From Deltaproteobacteria bacterium (GTDB lineage Bacteria > Myxococcota_A > UBA9042 > PHBI01), in contig WYBB01000033.1 of NCBI GenBank assembly GCA_011526585.1, positions 1 to 64,000 on the forward strand: 64,000 bases of DNA. Direction: 5' to 3'. The position numbers were made by a program, and so were the translations under genes. Below the pieces are notes generated by a model, which was given only the letters and a program-made list of their open reading frames with translations, was not told where the DNA came from and did no database searches. This document shows, piece after piece, positions 52,857-61,008 of the stretch; position 1 is the stretch's first letter; each line of letters begins with the position of its first letter.

Positions 52857-53530
52857 ATGAACGCTGCCCTCCGCCGTGCCGTCGTCGCCACCGCCTCCGT
52901 CCTGTGCCTGAGCGCCGTCGCCCACGCGCGCCCGCCCGAGGGCGGCTACTTCGGCTTCGGCGTCGGCTACGGGATCGTGTCGGGCGAGCGCGGGGTCGCG
53001 CTGAAGCCGAGCTCGACCCACACGCTGAGCATCTCCCCGTCGAACCCGCTCTACGACGAGGTCGTGCGCACCGAGTTCGGCGAGGGCTTGAGCCTCGAGC
53101 TGCGCTTCGGCTGGCTCATCGGCCCGGTCGCGCCCGAGATCGTCATCTTCGGCCACGGCAGCTTCGACTTCGAAAACGGCGCCGGCTACCCGATGCTGCA
53201 GGTGCGCTTCCACCCGCTCATGTTGGTCGACTCCATGGCCGACACGCCGGTCGACGCAGCGTGTACGTCGGCGCCGGCTACGCGATCGGCGGCTACCACC
53301 ACGAGGGCGACGACGACGGCAAGGGCTGGGAGGGCTTCGTCCTGAGCTTCGGCCTCGGCGGCAGCTACCAGCTCAGCGAGCGGGTCTTCCTCGGCCTCGA
53401 CCTGAAGTTCGCTCTGCCGATGTACTCGAGCTGGATCTTCAGCCAGGACGACGACATCACCTTCGAGCCGTCGTCGACGCCGTCGACCTTGATCGTGGCG
53501 CCGAGCCTGCAGGTTCAGGCGTTCTTCTGA
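52857..53530 (+). pseudogene. Frameshifted outer-membrane beta-barrel-like protein
   Basis: A signal peptide (MNAALRRAVVATASVLCLSA, cleavage AHA) starts a protein with alternating strands (YFGFGVGYGIVSG; LSLELRFGWLIGPVAP). The frame then breaks: after MADTPVD the original frame gives AACTSAPATRS, while the frame shifted by one base gives RSVYVGAGYAIGGYHHEG and a clean barrel-like end at FF. One missing C after position 53255 (GTCGAC, then CGCAGC) would restore a 224-residue protein ending in an aromatic residue, the usual barrel C-terminus. It is either a recent mutation or a sequencing error. The stop overlaps the convergent gene at 53515 by 16 bp. Confidence 0.72.
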
Positions 53531-54570
53531 GCCATCGCGGCCGCGCCCGGGTGGGCCGGCGCGACAAGCGAGCGCGGATCACGCGCGGCGAGCCAGTCGA
53601 CGATCGGCTCGTGCACGTCGTGGCGCGCGGTGTCGGCGAGCAGGAGATCGGCGTGGGCGTAGTCGCGACGCGCGCCGCGGGCGCGGGAGACCGCGCGGAA
53701 GTGTTTGTCGGTGCTGCCGATCTTGGCGTAGGCCTGATAGGCGTTGGCCTCGGGTGAGACCTTGTCGCGGGTGGCGGCGATGATGAGCGCGGGCTGCGCG
53801 ACCGCGCGCAGGCGGTGCTCGAGCGGGCGGCCCTCGCGGTCGGTGATGACGCCTTCGCGCACCCAGCGCGTGAGCTGCGCGAGCTCGGGGCCATGCACGG
53901 ACTCGACGGCGTGGTCGAGGTAGAGGCGGCGCACGCCGGCGTCGCAGGCGCCTGGCAGGAAGTGGCGGCCGAGCGCGAAGAGGTGGGGCACCGGGCCGCG
54001 CGTCCTGGCGAGCGGGGCGATGGCGACGTCGCCGAGCTGGGAGGCGACCCGCTCGACGCCGCGCGCCAGCGTCTGGAAGACCGGGCCGGCGGCCTCGAAG
54101 GAGCCGACGATCCCCTTGAAGGTGCCGGGGGTGGCGAGGGTGACGACGCGCGCGATGCGAGCGCCGTCGGGGCCGCCGGCGGCGAGCAGCGCGAGGAGCC
54201 CGCCGAGCGAGTGGCCGATCACGTCGACCTGCGCGGCGCCGGTCGCGCGCTGCACGTGCTCGATGAGGGCCGGCACGTCGAGGTGGAGCTTGGCGTCGAC
54301 GTCGACCAGCGGGCGCCCGCGGCCGAGCCAGCGGCTCGAGCGCGAGCCGCGCAGCTCGCCGATCCAGACGTCGCGCCGGGCGTTGTTGAGCGCGGTCGGC
54401 AGCGAGTGCTCGCGGCGCACGCCGAAGGTGTAGCGGTTCGAGGAGAAGCCGGGGAGCAGGATGACCGGCGGGCGGGCGTCGGCGTGGCGCTGGAGCGGGC
54501 GGCTGCGAAAGAGCGAGAGCGAAAAGCCGTCGGGCGTGTGCACCGTCATCTGCTCGTAGGGGATCGGCAT
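53515..54570 (-). CDS. Lipase-like alpha/beta-hydrolase
   Basis: A 351-residue alpha/beta-hydrolase. LLPGFSSNRYTFG is the oxyanion region, DVIGHSLGGLLALL holds the nucleophile elbow GHSLG, and IIAATRDKVSP and HADLL provide the acid and base. The N-terminus lacks a signal peptide, so it is probably cytoplasmic or on the inner membrane face. The start at 54570 follows GAGGTG. In length and layout it resembles polyhydroxyalkanoate-depolymerase or esterase families of actinobacteria and myxobacteria. The substrate is unknown. The 341 bp upstream (54571-54911) separate it from the DUF6600 gene; I see no clear promoter there. Confidence 0.82.
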   Translation of the reverse strand: MPIPYEQMTVHTPDGFSLSLFRSRPLQRHADARPPVILLPGFSSNRYTFGVRREHSLPTALNNARRDVWIGELRGSRSSRWLGRGRPLVDVDAKLHLDVPALIEHVQRATGAAQVDVIGHSLGGLLALLAAGGPDGARIARVVTLATPGTFKGIVGSFEAAGPVFQTLARGVERVASQLGDVAIAPLARTRGPVPHLFALGRHFLPGACDAGVRRLYLDHAVESVHGPELAQLTRWVREGVITDREGRPLEHRLRAVAQPALIIAATRDKVSPEANAYQAYAKIGSTDKHFRAVSRARGARRDYAHADLLLADTARHDVHEPIVDWLAARDPRSLVAPAHPGAAAMAQKNA

Positions 54571-54911
54571 CCTCGGCACCTCGCGATCTCGTCTCTGGGA
54601 AAAGGAAGTCGGGGGAAGAAGGGGTCGGAGCGCTCGCCGTCGCCTCGCGCATGGGAGGCGATGAGAACGCATCGATGCGTACGGGGAATCGGTCAAGAAG
54701 CTTCAGCGCGTTCGGACCGCGCAGTTACCGCGCACCTCATGGCTGGCCGCCCAGGCGGCCGAGCGAGCGCTCGCACACGATCGTGCGAAAGCGTTTTCGC
54801 GGACTGGCGCGTGATCGCGCACCTGTCGCCCGCGTCTGGCGCGAGTCTGTCGGGGTGCGGGTACGATTCCTTGAATATCTGCGCGAAACCGCACGTAGGG
54901 CGGCGTTGGTG

Positions 54912-55763
54912 ATGCGCTGCCCGACCCGCTTCCTGCTCCTCCTCGCCGCCGCGGCGCTGGCGCTCGGCGCGTGCGGCACCGGGCGCTACATCGAGGTGCG
55001 CGTTGCGGGTCCGGCGCGGGCGCCGATGGCCCGGGCGGCGCAGGGCGCGGTCGAGATCGACGAGGACTGGCGGCGCGCGTCGGACGTGCCGCACGTCTCG
55101 GTCTTCTATGACGCGCTGGCGCCGTACGGGACCTGGGAGCTCGACCGTGAGCTCGGCTGGATATGGTCGCCGTCGGACGTGCACTACGCGCCGTACGCGC
55201 GCGGCCGCTGGGTCGAGACCGAGGCGGGGCCGACCTTCCTCGCCGACGAGCCGTTCGGCTGGGCGGTGGCGCACTACGGGCGCTGGCTCTGGCGCGACGG
55301 GGCGCGGCCGGGCGTTGGGCGCTGGGCGTGGGTGCCGGGCACGCGCTGGGGGCCGGCCTGGGTCGCCTGGCGCGTCTCGGACGAGCACGTCGGCTGGCGC
55401 GCGCTGCCGCCGGCGGGCTGGACACGCCCCTTGCCCGACCACGCGTGGCACTTCGTCGCGGCGCGGGACTTCCTCGGGCCGTCGGTCAGCGGGCGGACCT
55501 ATGGGCTCTCCGACGTGCCCTGGCTCGTCGCCTCGTCGCGGCCGCACGAGCGGGAGGCGGAGGAGGCGCGCTTCGTCGTCGGACCGGAGGTGCGCTTCAG
55601 CGGGTGGCGGGCCTATCGCGTGCCGCTTGGGCGCTTGCCGCCGAGCCAGGTCCGCTGGGTGCCCCGCTGGGAGCGTGGCGAGCTGCGACCCGCGCGGCGC
55701 TCGATCCGGGTGGGACCCGATGCGCCCGAGCGGCCGGCGCGCCGGGCGCCGGTCCGGCCCTGA
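54912..55763 (+). CDS. DUF6600 lipoprotein
   Basis: A 283-residue predicted lipoprotein (signal MRCPTRFLLLLAAAALALGAC). Its centre matches the DUF6600 pattern of Trp-rich strands: YGTWELDRELGWIWSPSDVH, APYARGRWVETEAG, WAVAHYGRWLW, WAWVPGTRWGPAWVAW, and VGWRALPPAG. These Trp/Gly/Pro repeats form a small beta structure. The C-terminal 60 residues are basic and Arg/Pro-rich. Function of DUF6600 is unknown; an envelope location is likely. The TGA stop (55761-55763) lies within the outer stem of the structured element at 55762-55885. Confidence 0.8.
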   Translation: MRCPTRFLLLLAAAALALGACGTGRYIEVRVAGPARAPMARAAQGAVEIDEDWRRASDVPHVSVFYDALAPYGTWELDRELGWIWSPSDVHYAPYARGRWVETEAGPTFLADEPFGWAVAHYGRWLWRDGARPGVGRWAWVPGTRWGPAWVAWRVSDEHVGWRALPPAGWTRPLPDHAWHFVAARDFLGPSVSGRTYGLSDVPWLVASSRPHEREAEEARFVVGPEVRFSGWRAYRVPLGRLPPSQVRWVPRWERGELRPARRSIRVGPDAPERPARRAPVRP

Positions 55764-55885
55764 GTCCGCCGCTGCGACTCGCGGGGCCGGCGTTGCTTCG
55801 CTCGGTCGCTCCTGCGGCGACCTCGAGGTCGCCTCGTCGCTCCCTCCGCTCGCGCCTTGGCCGCGCGAGTCTCGCTGGCGGACTC
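55762..55885. repeat. Nested-hairpin element, locus C
   Basis: The core CGTTGCTTCGCTCGGTCGCT ... TCGTCGCTCCCTCCGCTCGC is the same family as the array at 16871-17317, in the same orientation. The inner palindrome GGCGACCTCGAGGTCGCC (55816-55833) is perfect. The outer stem has three perfect blocks: GAGTCCGCC (55762-55770) with 55877-55885, GACTCGCG (55776-55783) with 55864-55871, and GGCC (55785-55788) with 55859-55862. Its sequence is unrelated to the outer stems at the other loci. It begins inside the stop codon of the DUF6600 gene. Confidence 0.85.
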
Positions 55886-55920
55886 GATGAGCCACAAAGC
55901 CTTGAGCGCGCGGCGAGCGT

Positions 55921-56526
55921 TCAAAAAGCAAATGAGGTCCAGCGCAGTGTAACGCCGAGCTCGTGGAAGCCGCGCAGGTCGTCGGGGTCGGGGTCGTTGC
56001 CGGTCAGGCGGAAGCCGGGGCGCACGTACGGCGCGATGACCAGCGCGCCGGCGCGGCCTTGGCAATCCTTCCAGAGCGGGATGGGCGCGGCGAGAAGTAG
56101 CGTGATATCTAAAGCAAAGTCAGGCACTTCCGGACCGGCTTCCGAAACCAGCCAGCCGGCGCGCACGCCGGCACCGAGCGCGACGAGGTACCAGACGCTC
56201 GCCTCGACGAGGCCCGAGACGCGCTGGCCGCGGCCCTCGGTGTGCACGCGCACGCCGGCATGCAAGCCGAAGACGTCGTCGAGCAGGCTCGCGTCCACCC
56301 CGACGAGCGGGCCGCCGTCGATCGGGCTCTGGGCCTCGTCCCAGGCGGTCGCGACCGAGACGCCCAGCGCCCAGTCGGCGTCGGGAAGGCGGTAGGGCAC
56401 GGCCGGATCGAAGGTGCCGCAAGCGGCGAGCGCGACCCACGCGACCACGAATGGGATGAGCTGCGTAGGGGCGGCCCTTGTGGCCGCCCGCCTGGCGCGG
56501 GCCTTCACGCCACCGAGCCCGCTCAC
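55921..56526 (-). CDS. Lipoprotein/outer-membrane protein of unknown function
   Basis: A 201-residue protein starting MSGLGGVKARARRAATRAAP, followed by a hydrophobic stretch ending VAWVALAAC (a lipobox-like end). The mature part has barrel-like strands (VEASVWYLVALGAGVRAGWLV; LGVTLRWTSFAF, ending in Phe), so it could be a small outer-membrane barrel anchored as a lipoprotein. The GTG start overlaps the stop of the ATPase-TPR gene (GTGA). The n-region codons RAATRAAPTQ are the dispersed palindrome at 56465-56489, so the repeat has become part of the signal peptide. An alternative GTG (MKARAR, 56508-56510) is also possible. Confidence 0.65.
   Translation of the reverse strand: MSGLGGVKARARRAATRAAPTQLIPFVVAWVALAACGTFDPAVPYRLPDADWALGVSVATAWDEAQSPIDGGPLVGVDASLLDDVFGLHAGVRVHTEGRGQRVSGLVEASVWYLVALGAGVRAGWLVSEAGPEVPDFALDITLLLAAPIPLWKDCQGRAGALVIAPYVRPGFRLTGNDPDPDDLRGFHELGVTLRWTSFAF
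56465..56489 (-). repeat. Short dispersed palindromic repeat, copy 2 (in a coding region)
   Basis: This is the reverse complement of the repeat at 2915-2940, identical over 24-25 bases. It encodes RAATRAAPT within the N-terminal signal region of the gene at 55921-56526. No frame disruption results. Confidence 0.75.
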
Positions 56527-59225
56527 ACCGGGAGCGGCGGCGGGGCGCTCGGCCTGAGCCGCGCCGCGCGCAGCCTGAGCGCGCGGTTCTTGCGCTCGCT
56601 GGCCTCGGCCCTGCGGCCGGTGAGCTCGAGCAGCGCGGCAAGCTTCTCGTGGCTCGTCGCAGCCTCGAGATCGTAGCCGGCGGCCTCGAAGTCCTGGGCG
56701 GCGATGCGATAGCTCGCCTCGGCCTGGGCGAGCGATCCGTCGGGGCCGTCGCCGCGGATGACGCCGGTCGCCTCCATCTGCTGGACGGCGACGTCGCCCA
56801 TGGTGCGCTGGACCAGCGCCTTGAGGCGGGCGACGCCGAGCGCCTCGGCCTCGGCGCGGGCGTGGGCCAGCGCGAGATCGGCGGCGTCCCAGGCGTCCTC
56901 GGCGGCCTCGAGCAGGGCGAGGTTGCGCAGGGCGTCGATGAGCGTCGCGCGCCGGCCGGTGAGCTGGGCGAGCTCGATCGAGCGGCGCAGCGCGTCGCGC
57001 GCCTCGCCGTGGCGGCCGAGCAACAGGAGGACCTCGCCGAGGTTGTCGGCGAGCGTCGCCTGGAAGCCGAGGTCGCCGAGCTCTTGCGCGATCTGCAGGG
57101 CCTCGCGCCAGACGCCGACCGAACGCTCGAGGCGCTGCGACATCCACACGGCGCCGAGGTTGTTGAGCGTGCGCACGAGCCCGCGACGATCCTGGGTGGC
57201 GCGCCTGAGGTTGAGCGCCTCCTGGTAGAACTTCTCGGCGAGCGAGACGTCGCCGCGGTCGAAGTGCACCGCGCCCTGCGCGTGCAGGACCTCGCCGATC
57301 CCCATCTCATCGCCGAGCTTCTGGAAGAGGTGCTCGGACTTGCGGTAGCAGCGCAGCGCCTGGTCGAACTCGCCGAGCTGCCAGTGCAGGCGGCCGAGCG
57401 CCACGCACGCCGAGGCGACGCCGCGCGGGTCCTGCAGGGTCTCGTGCAGGCGCAGCGCGGTCGTGAGCTGGCGGCGCGCATCCGGGAAGCGCCCGCGCGC
57501 GATCTCGACCTCGGACAGACGCATGAGCACGGCGGCGCCGGTGCGCTTGTCGCCCATGCGCCAGGCGAGCGCGAGCGCGTCGCGGTAGTTGTCGATGGCG
57601 AGCGTGGTCGCGCCGGCCAGGGTGTGCACCTCGCCGAGGTCGTGCAGCGCGCGCAGCCGCGTGGCGAGCTGCTCGGGCTGGGCCAGGCGAAGCACCTCCT
57701 CGAGCGAGGCGAGGGCCGCGCGCGAGTGACCGTCGACGAGCGCGATGCGCGCCGCGCGCAGGTGGTGGTTGGCGGCGAGCGCCGGGTTGCCCGCGCCCTC
57801 GGCGTGGTGCGCGAGCTCGCGCAGGTAGAGGCCGCGCGCCCCGTCGACCTCGAGGCCGGCGGCCTGCAGCTCGAGCCAGGCGAGCACGACGCGGTGCCAG
57901 CGCTGGCGCGTCGTCTGCGGCAGGGCCTCGAGCGCGGCCTCCCAGTGCACGCTCGAGCGGAAGCCGAAGCACTCCTCGCCGGTGAGCGGCGAGGTGCGCG
58001 GCTCGATGAAGCGCTGCGCGACGAGCTTCTTCAAGCTCTGGCGCACGCGGATCGGCAGCGCATCTTCATTGAAGTCCAGCGGATCGCCGCTGGGTGCGGC
58101 GTCACTGCCGTCGCCGGCGGCGCGCGCGATCGCGACCAGGGCGCCGAGCCAGAACTCGCGCCCGATGAGCGCCGCCTGGGCGAGGAGCTCGCGCTCGATC
58201 GGCGTGAGCGCGGCGATGCGCGCGTGGATGACGCCCTCGAGCGTGTCGGGGATCGTCAGGCGCTGCACGATCGCCTCTTCGATGATCCAGCGCGAGCCCT
58301 GCGAGGTGCGCACCTCGACGATGCCGCCGGCCTCGTGCAGCCAGCGCACCAGCGCCTTGATCGCGTAGGAATTGCCGGCGGCGGTCGTCACCAACCGATC
58401 GATGAGCTCGCGCGAGGGCTTCTGGGAGAGCCCGCTCAGGAAGAGGCGCAGCATGCGATCGGCCTCGTGCCGATGCAGCGGCCTCAGCCGCGTGACCGGG
58501 TAGCGGTCCCAGCCCGGCAGGTGCGTCGAGAGGTTCTCCGAGCCCGCGAGGAGCAGCATGATCGGCCGCCCCTTGAGCGCCGCGCCCAGCGCCGAGGCCA
58601 GGGCGAAGTCGCGCGCCGAGGCGCGGTTGGCGTCGTCGACGAGGATGAGCAGGGGCTTTTCGAAGGACAGCGCCTCGAGCAGCCGGCCGAGCGCGCCGAC
58701 CGAGCGCGCCATCAGCGCCTCGTCCTCGTCGACGCCGAGCGCGGCGGGCTCGCCCGGGCCGACCAGGTGGGCGATGAGCTCGGCCGCGTCGTGATCGAGC
58801 CAGCGCTCGACCGCGCGCCGGACGTGCGCGGCGGCGAGCAGCGCGTCGGCGTCGCCGGGCACGCGGAAGGCGGCGCGCACGACGGCGTCCCACAGGCGAT
58901 AGGGCCCGCCGCCGGCGCCGGCCATGGGGCAGCGCACCTCGATGACGAAGGTGCCGGGCTCGCGCTCGCGCGCCTGCTCGACGAAGGTCGAGAGCAGCCG
59001 CGACTTGCCTAGCCCGTAGTCGGACACCAGCAGGTGGATGCGCACGAGCCAGTCGCGCAGGACCTCCTCGAAGGCGGCGCCGAGCTCGTCGAGCGCCTCG
59101 TCGCGACCGACCATGGGGTTGTCGAGATCGGACGGGTTCCAAGGGAACGGCGGCCACTTGCCGCGCGGCGTCATCGGCTCGTCATCGCGCTCGGCAACGG
59201 TATCGTGAGGGGCGTCGACGCTCAT
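56523..59225 (-). CDS. AAA/STAND-type ATPase with TPR domain
   Basis: A 900-residue cytoplasmic protein. Residues about 37-330 form an AAA_16/STAND-like ATPase (VGRDEALDELG; Walker A DYGLGKSRLL at about 69-78; Walker B LLILVDDANRAS). Residues about 330-500 are a helical/winged-helix connector. The C-terminal 380 residues are a long TPR array (repeats such as ALACLEEVLRLAQPEQ-like, QALRCYRKSEHLFQKLGDEM and AEKFYQEALNLRRATQDRRG), the usual layout of such signalling ATPases. They often respond to phosphorylation or ligands, frequently next to kinases; none is seen here. The stop overlaps the start of a small lipoprotein gene (GTGA). The ATG at 59225 is clean, and the 241 bp to the vWA gene hold a divergent promoter. 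Confidence 0.85.
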   Translation of the reverse strand: MSVDAPHDTVAERDDEPMTPRGKWPPFPWNPSDLDNPMVGRDEALDELGAAFEEVLRDWLVRIHLLVSDYGLGKSRLLSTFVEQAREREPGTFVIEVRCPMAGAGGGPYRLWDAVVRAAFRVPGDADALLAAAHVRRAVERWLDHDAAELIAHLVGPGEPAALGVDEDEALMARSVGALGRLLEALSFEKPLLILVDDANRASARDFALASALGAALKGRPIMLLLAGSENLSTHLPGWDRYPVTRLRPLHRHEADRMLRLFLSGLSQKPSRELIDRLVTTAAGNSYAIKALVRWLHEAGGIVEVRTSQGSRWIIEEAIVQRLTIPDTLEGVIHARIAALTPIERELLAQAALIGREFWLGALVAIARAAGDGSDAAPSGDPLDFNEDALPIRVRQSLKKLVAQRFIEPRTSPLTGEECFGFRSSVHWEAALEALPQTTRQRWHRVVLAWLELQAAGLEVDGARGLYLRELAHHAEGAGNPALAANHHLRAARIALVDGHSRAALASLEEVLRLAQPEQLATRLRALHDLGEVHTLAGATTLAIDNYRDALALAWRMGDKRTGAAVLMRLSEVEIARGRFPDARRQLTTALRLHETLQDPRGVASACVALGRLHWQLGEFDQALRCYRKSEHLFQKLGDEMGIGEVLHAQGAVHFDRGDVSLAEKFYQEALNLRRATQDRRGLVRTLNNLGAVWMSQRLERSVGVWREALQIAQELGDLGFQATLADNLGEVLLLLGRHGEARDALRRSIELAQLTGRRATLIDALRNLALLEAAEDAWDAADLALAHARAEAEALGVARLKALVQRTMGDVAVQQMEATGVIRGDGPDGSLAQAEASYRIAAQDFEAAGYDLEAATSHEKLAALLELTGRRAEASERKNRALRLRAARLRPSAPPPLPV

Positions 59226-59374
59226 GGGTCCCGGGTCCGTGAAGGGGCGATCGCTTAGCCCGCCGCCCGAGGGCTGGCAAGCGCCGGGCCGCGTTTTGTC
59301 GCAGCAGCGCGGGCGCGGGCGCGATCCCCGTGCGCGGACCGTCGCCTCATGGCCGCGGCGAGAGCGTCGCGCGC

Positions 59375-59403
59375 TTGCCCGGCGGCGCCTGCCCCGGTAG
59401 GAT
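59375..59403 (+). promoter_or_regulatory. Putative sigma-70 promoter for the vWA lipoprotein gene
   Basis: TTGCCC (59375-59380), a 17-bp spacer and TAGGAT (59398-59403) each match 4 of 6 consensus positions. Transcription would begin near 59410, about 57 nt upstream of the ATG at 59467. A GAGGA Shine-Dalgarno lies before that ATG. Confidence 0.45.
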
Positions 59404-59466
59404 TCCGGCGCGCGATGTGCCGAAGACCGGCCGCGTCGCCGATCGCACCCTCCCGAGGACGCGCCC

Positions 59467-61008
59467 ATGAAGACGCCCACGCTCCGCACGCCGCTCCGCA
59501 TCGCGCCCGCCGCCGCGCTCGTGCTGCTCGCGGCGGCCTGCAACCACACGCCGGTCGAGAACCTGGAGAAGTCGTTCTCCTTCACGGTGAACAAGGACAC
59601 CTCCGACGCGCCGCCGATCAAGATCGACTTCCTGTGGGTCGTCGACAACTCGAGCTCGATGTGTCAGGAGCAGGTCGCGCTGACGACGAACTTCCGCACC
59701 TTCGTCGAGCAGATCCAGACCGCCTTCGACATCGACCCGCGCGTCGCGGTGACGACGGTCGACGCGCAGTGCGACGTCAACAACACGACGATCTTCTCGT
59801 CCAAGGGCAAGTTCAACCAGAAGGCCGCCAAGGCCTTCCCGCCGCCCTGCCAGGTCAACGCGCGCGTCGAGTGCCTCTCGGACACCGACTGCTCGGGCCT
59901 CGACTGCGAGCTCTGGGGGAGCTGCGGCGGCAGCCAGGGCGAGTGGACCTGTCGCACCCAGTCCGAGGCCTGCGTGACGAACCCGAACGGCTCGATCAAC
60001 ACGACCTGCCGGCGCCGCTGCACGACCGATGACGAGTGCAAGGTCCTCTTCGGCGACGACAAGTTCGTCTGCCAGAAGCCCTCGGCGAACCAGGCCGACT
60101 GGGGCTGCATCCGCCCACCCGACTCGACCGAGTGCCCCGACGAGCTGCCGGAGTTCCTGACCGGCGACAACATCGACCTCTTCCCCTGCATCGCCACCGT
60201 CGGCGTGAACCAGGAGAAGTGCCTGAAGTTCGAGCAGACGATCCGCTCGGGCTTCATGGCGCTCGACAAGAACGGCCCGCAGTCTGAGCAGGCCAAGCGC
60301 TTCCTGCGCGACGACGCCTACCTCGTCGTCGTCTTCGTCACCGACGAGGAGGACTGCTCCATCGCGGACAACGCCTCGGTCGGCGAGGACTTCTACGAGA
60401 CCTGCGGGCTCCTCAAGACCACCGACGAGAACGGCCCGCTGGTGCCGGTCGCCCATTACGTGAATAAGTTCAAGGCCCTCAAGACCGACCCCGGGCGGGT
60501 GATCGTCGCGGCCATCGGCGGTGACTCGCTCTTCTCGACGCCGGCCGAGATCGAGCTCGACCGCCAGGGCTACATCGAGTCCAAGAGCGAGCCGCGCGTC
60601 TGCTACCATCAGACCTATATCTGCAACTCGGAGAACGGCACGGCCGACTACGGCGCGCGCCTCATCGAGCTGACCGCGGGCTTCGGCCCCAACGGCAGCT
60701 TCGCCAACATCTGCGCCGACGAGGGCATCGAGATCGCGCTCGAGCAGATCGCCAAGACGATCGTGACGGTCGTCAACAAGATCTGCCTGCCGCGCCCGGT
60801 GCTCGGCAACCTGAGCGTCACGCGCACGCGCAACGGGGTCACGACCGTGCTCACCGAAGGCAACGGCGCCAACAGCTACCGCGTGATCCCGACGACCGAG
60901 GACTGCGTCTTCGACGGCCAGCTCATGCCGGCCGTCGCGTTCGGCGACGCGCCGGTGCCCGGCGAGAGCATCGAGATCACCTACCAGGGTGACCCGCAGT
61001 TCGAATGA
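59467..61008 (+). CDS. Lipoprotein with von Willebrand A domain
   Basis: A 513-residue predicted lipoprotein (signal ends AAAC, Cys 25). The vWA domain begins at IKIDFLWVVDNSSSM; the MIDAS residues D60, S62 and S64 are present, so it should bind a metal ion and a ligand. A Cys-rich insertion with at least 14 Cys (residues about 95-215) interrupts the domain, and VFVTDEEDCSIAD is the following MIDAS-side loop. Near the C-terminus an Ig-like strand pattern follows (LGNLSVTRTRNGVTTVLTEG). This architecture occurs in many myxobacterial surface proteins. The stop overlaps the next gene's ATG (ATGA), so both are co-translated. Confidence 0.83.
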   Translation: MKTPTLRTPLRIAPAAALVLLAAACNHTPVENLEKSFSFTVNKDTSDAPPIKIDFLWVVDNSSSMCQEQVALTTNFRTFVEQIQTAFDIDPRVAVTTVDAQCDVNNTTIFSSKGKFNQKAAKAFPPPCQVNARVECLSDTDCSGLDCELWGSCGGSQGEWTCRTQSEACVTNPNGSINTTCRRRCTTDDECKVLFGDDKFVCQKPSANQADWGCIRPPDSTECPDELPEFLTGDNIDLFPCIATVGVNQEKCLKFEQTIRSGFMALDKNGPQSEQAKRFLRDDAYLVVVFVTDEEDCSIADNASVGEDFYETCGLLKTTDENGPLVPVAHYVNKFKALKTDPGRVIVAAIGGDSLFSTPAEIELDRQGYIESKSEPRVCYHQTYICNSENGTADYGARLIELTAGFGPNGSFANICADEGIEIALEQIAKTIVTVVNKICLPRPVLGNLSVTRTRNGVTTVLTEGNGANSYRVIPTTEDCVFDGQLMPAVAFGDAPVPGESIEITYQGDPQFE

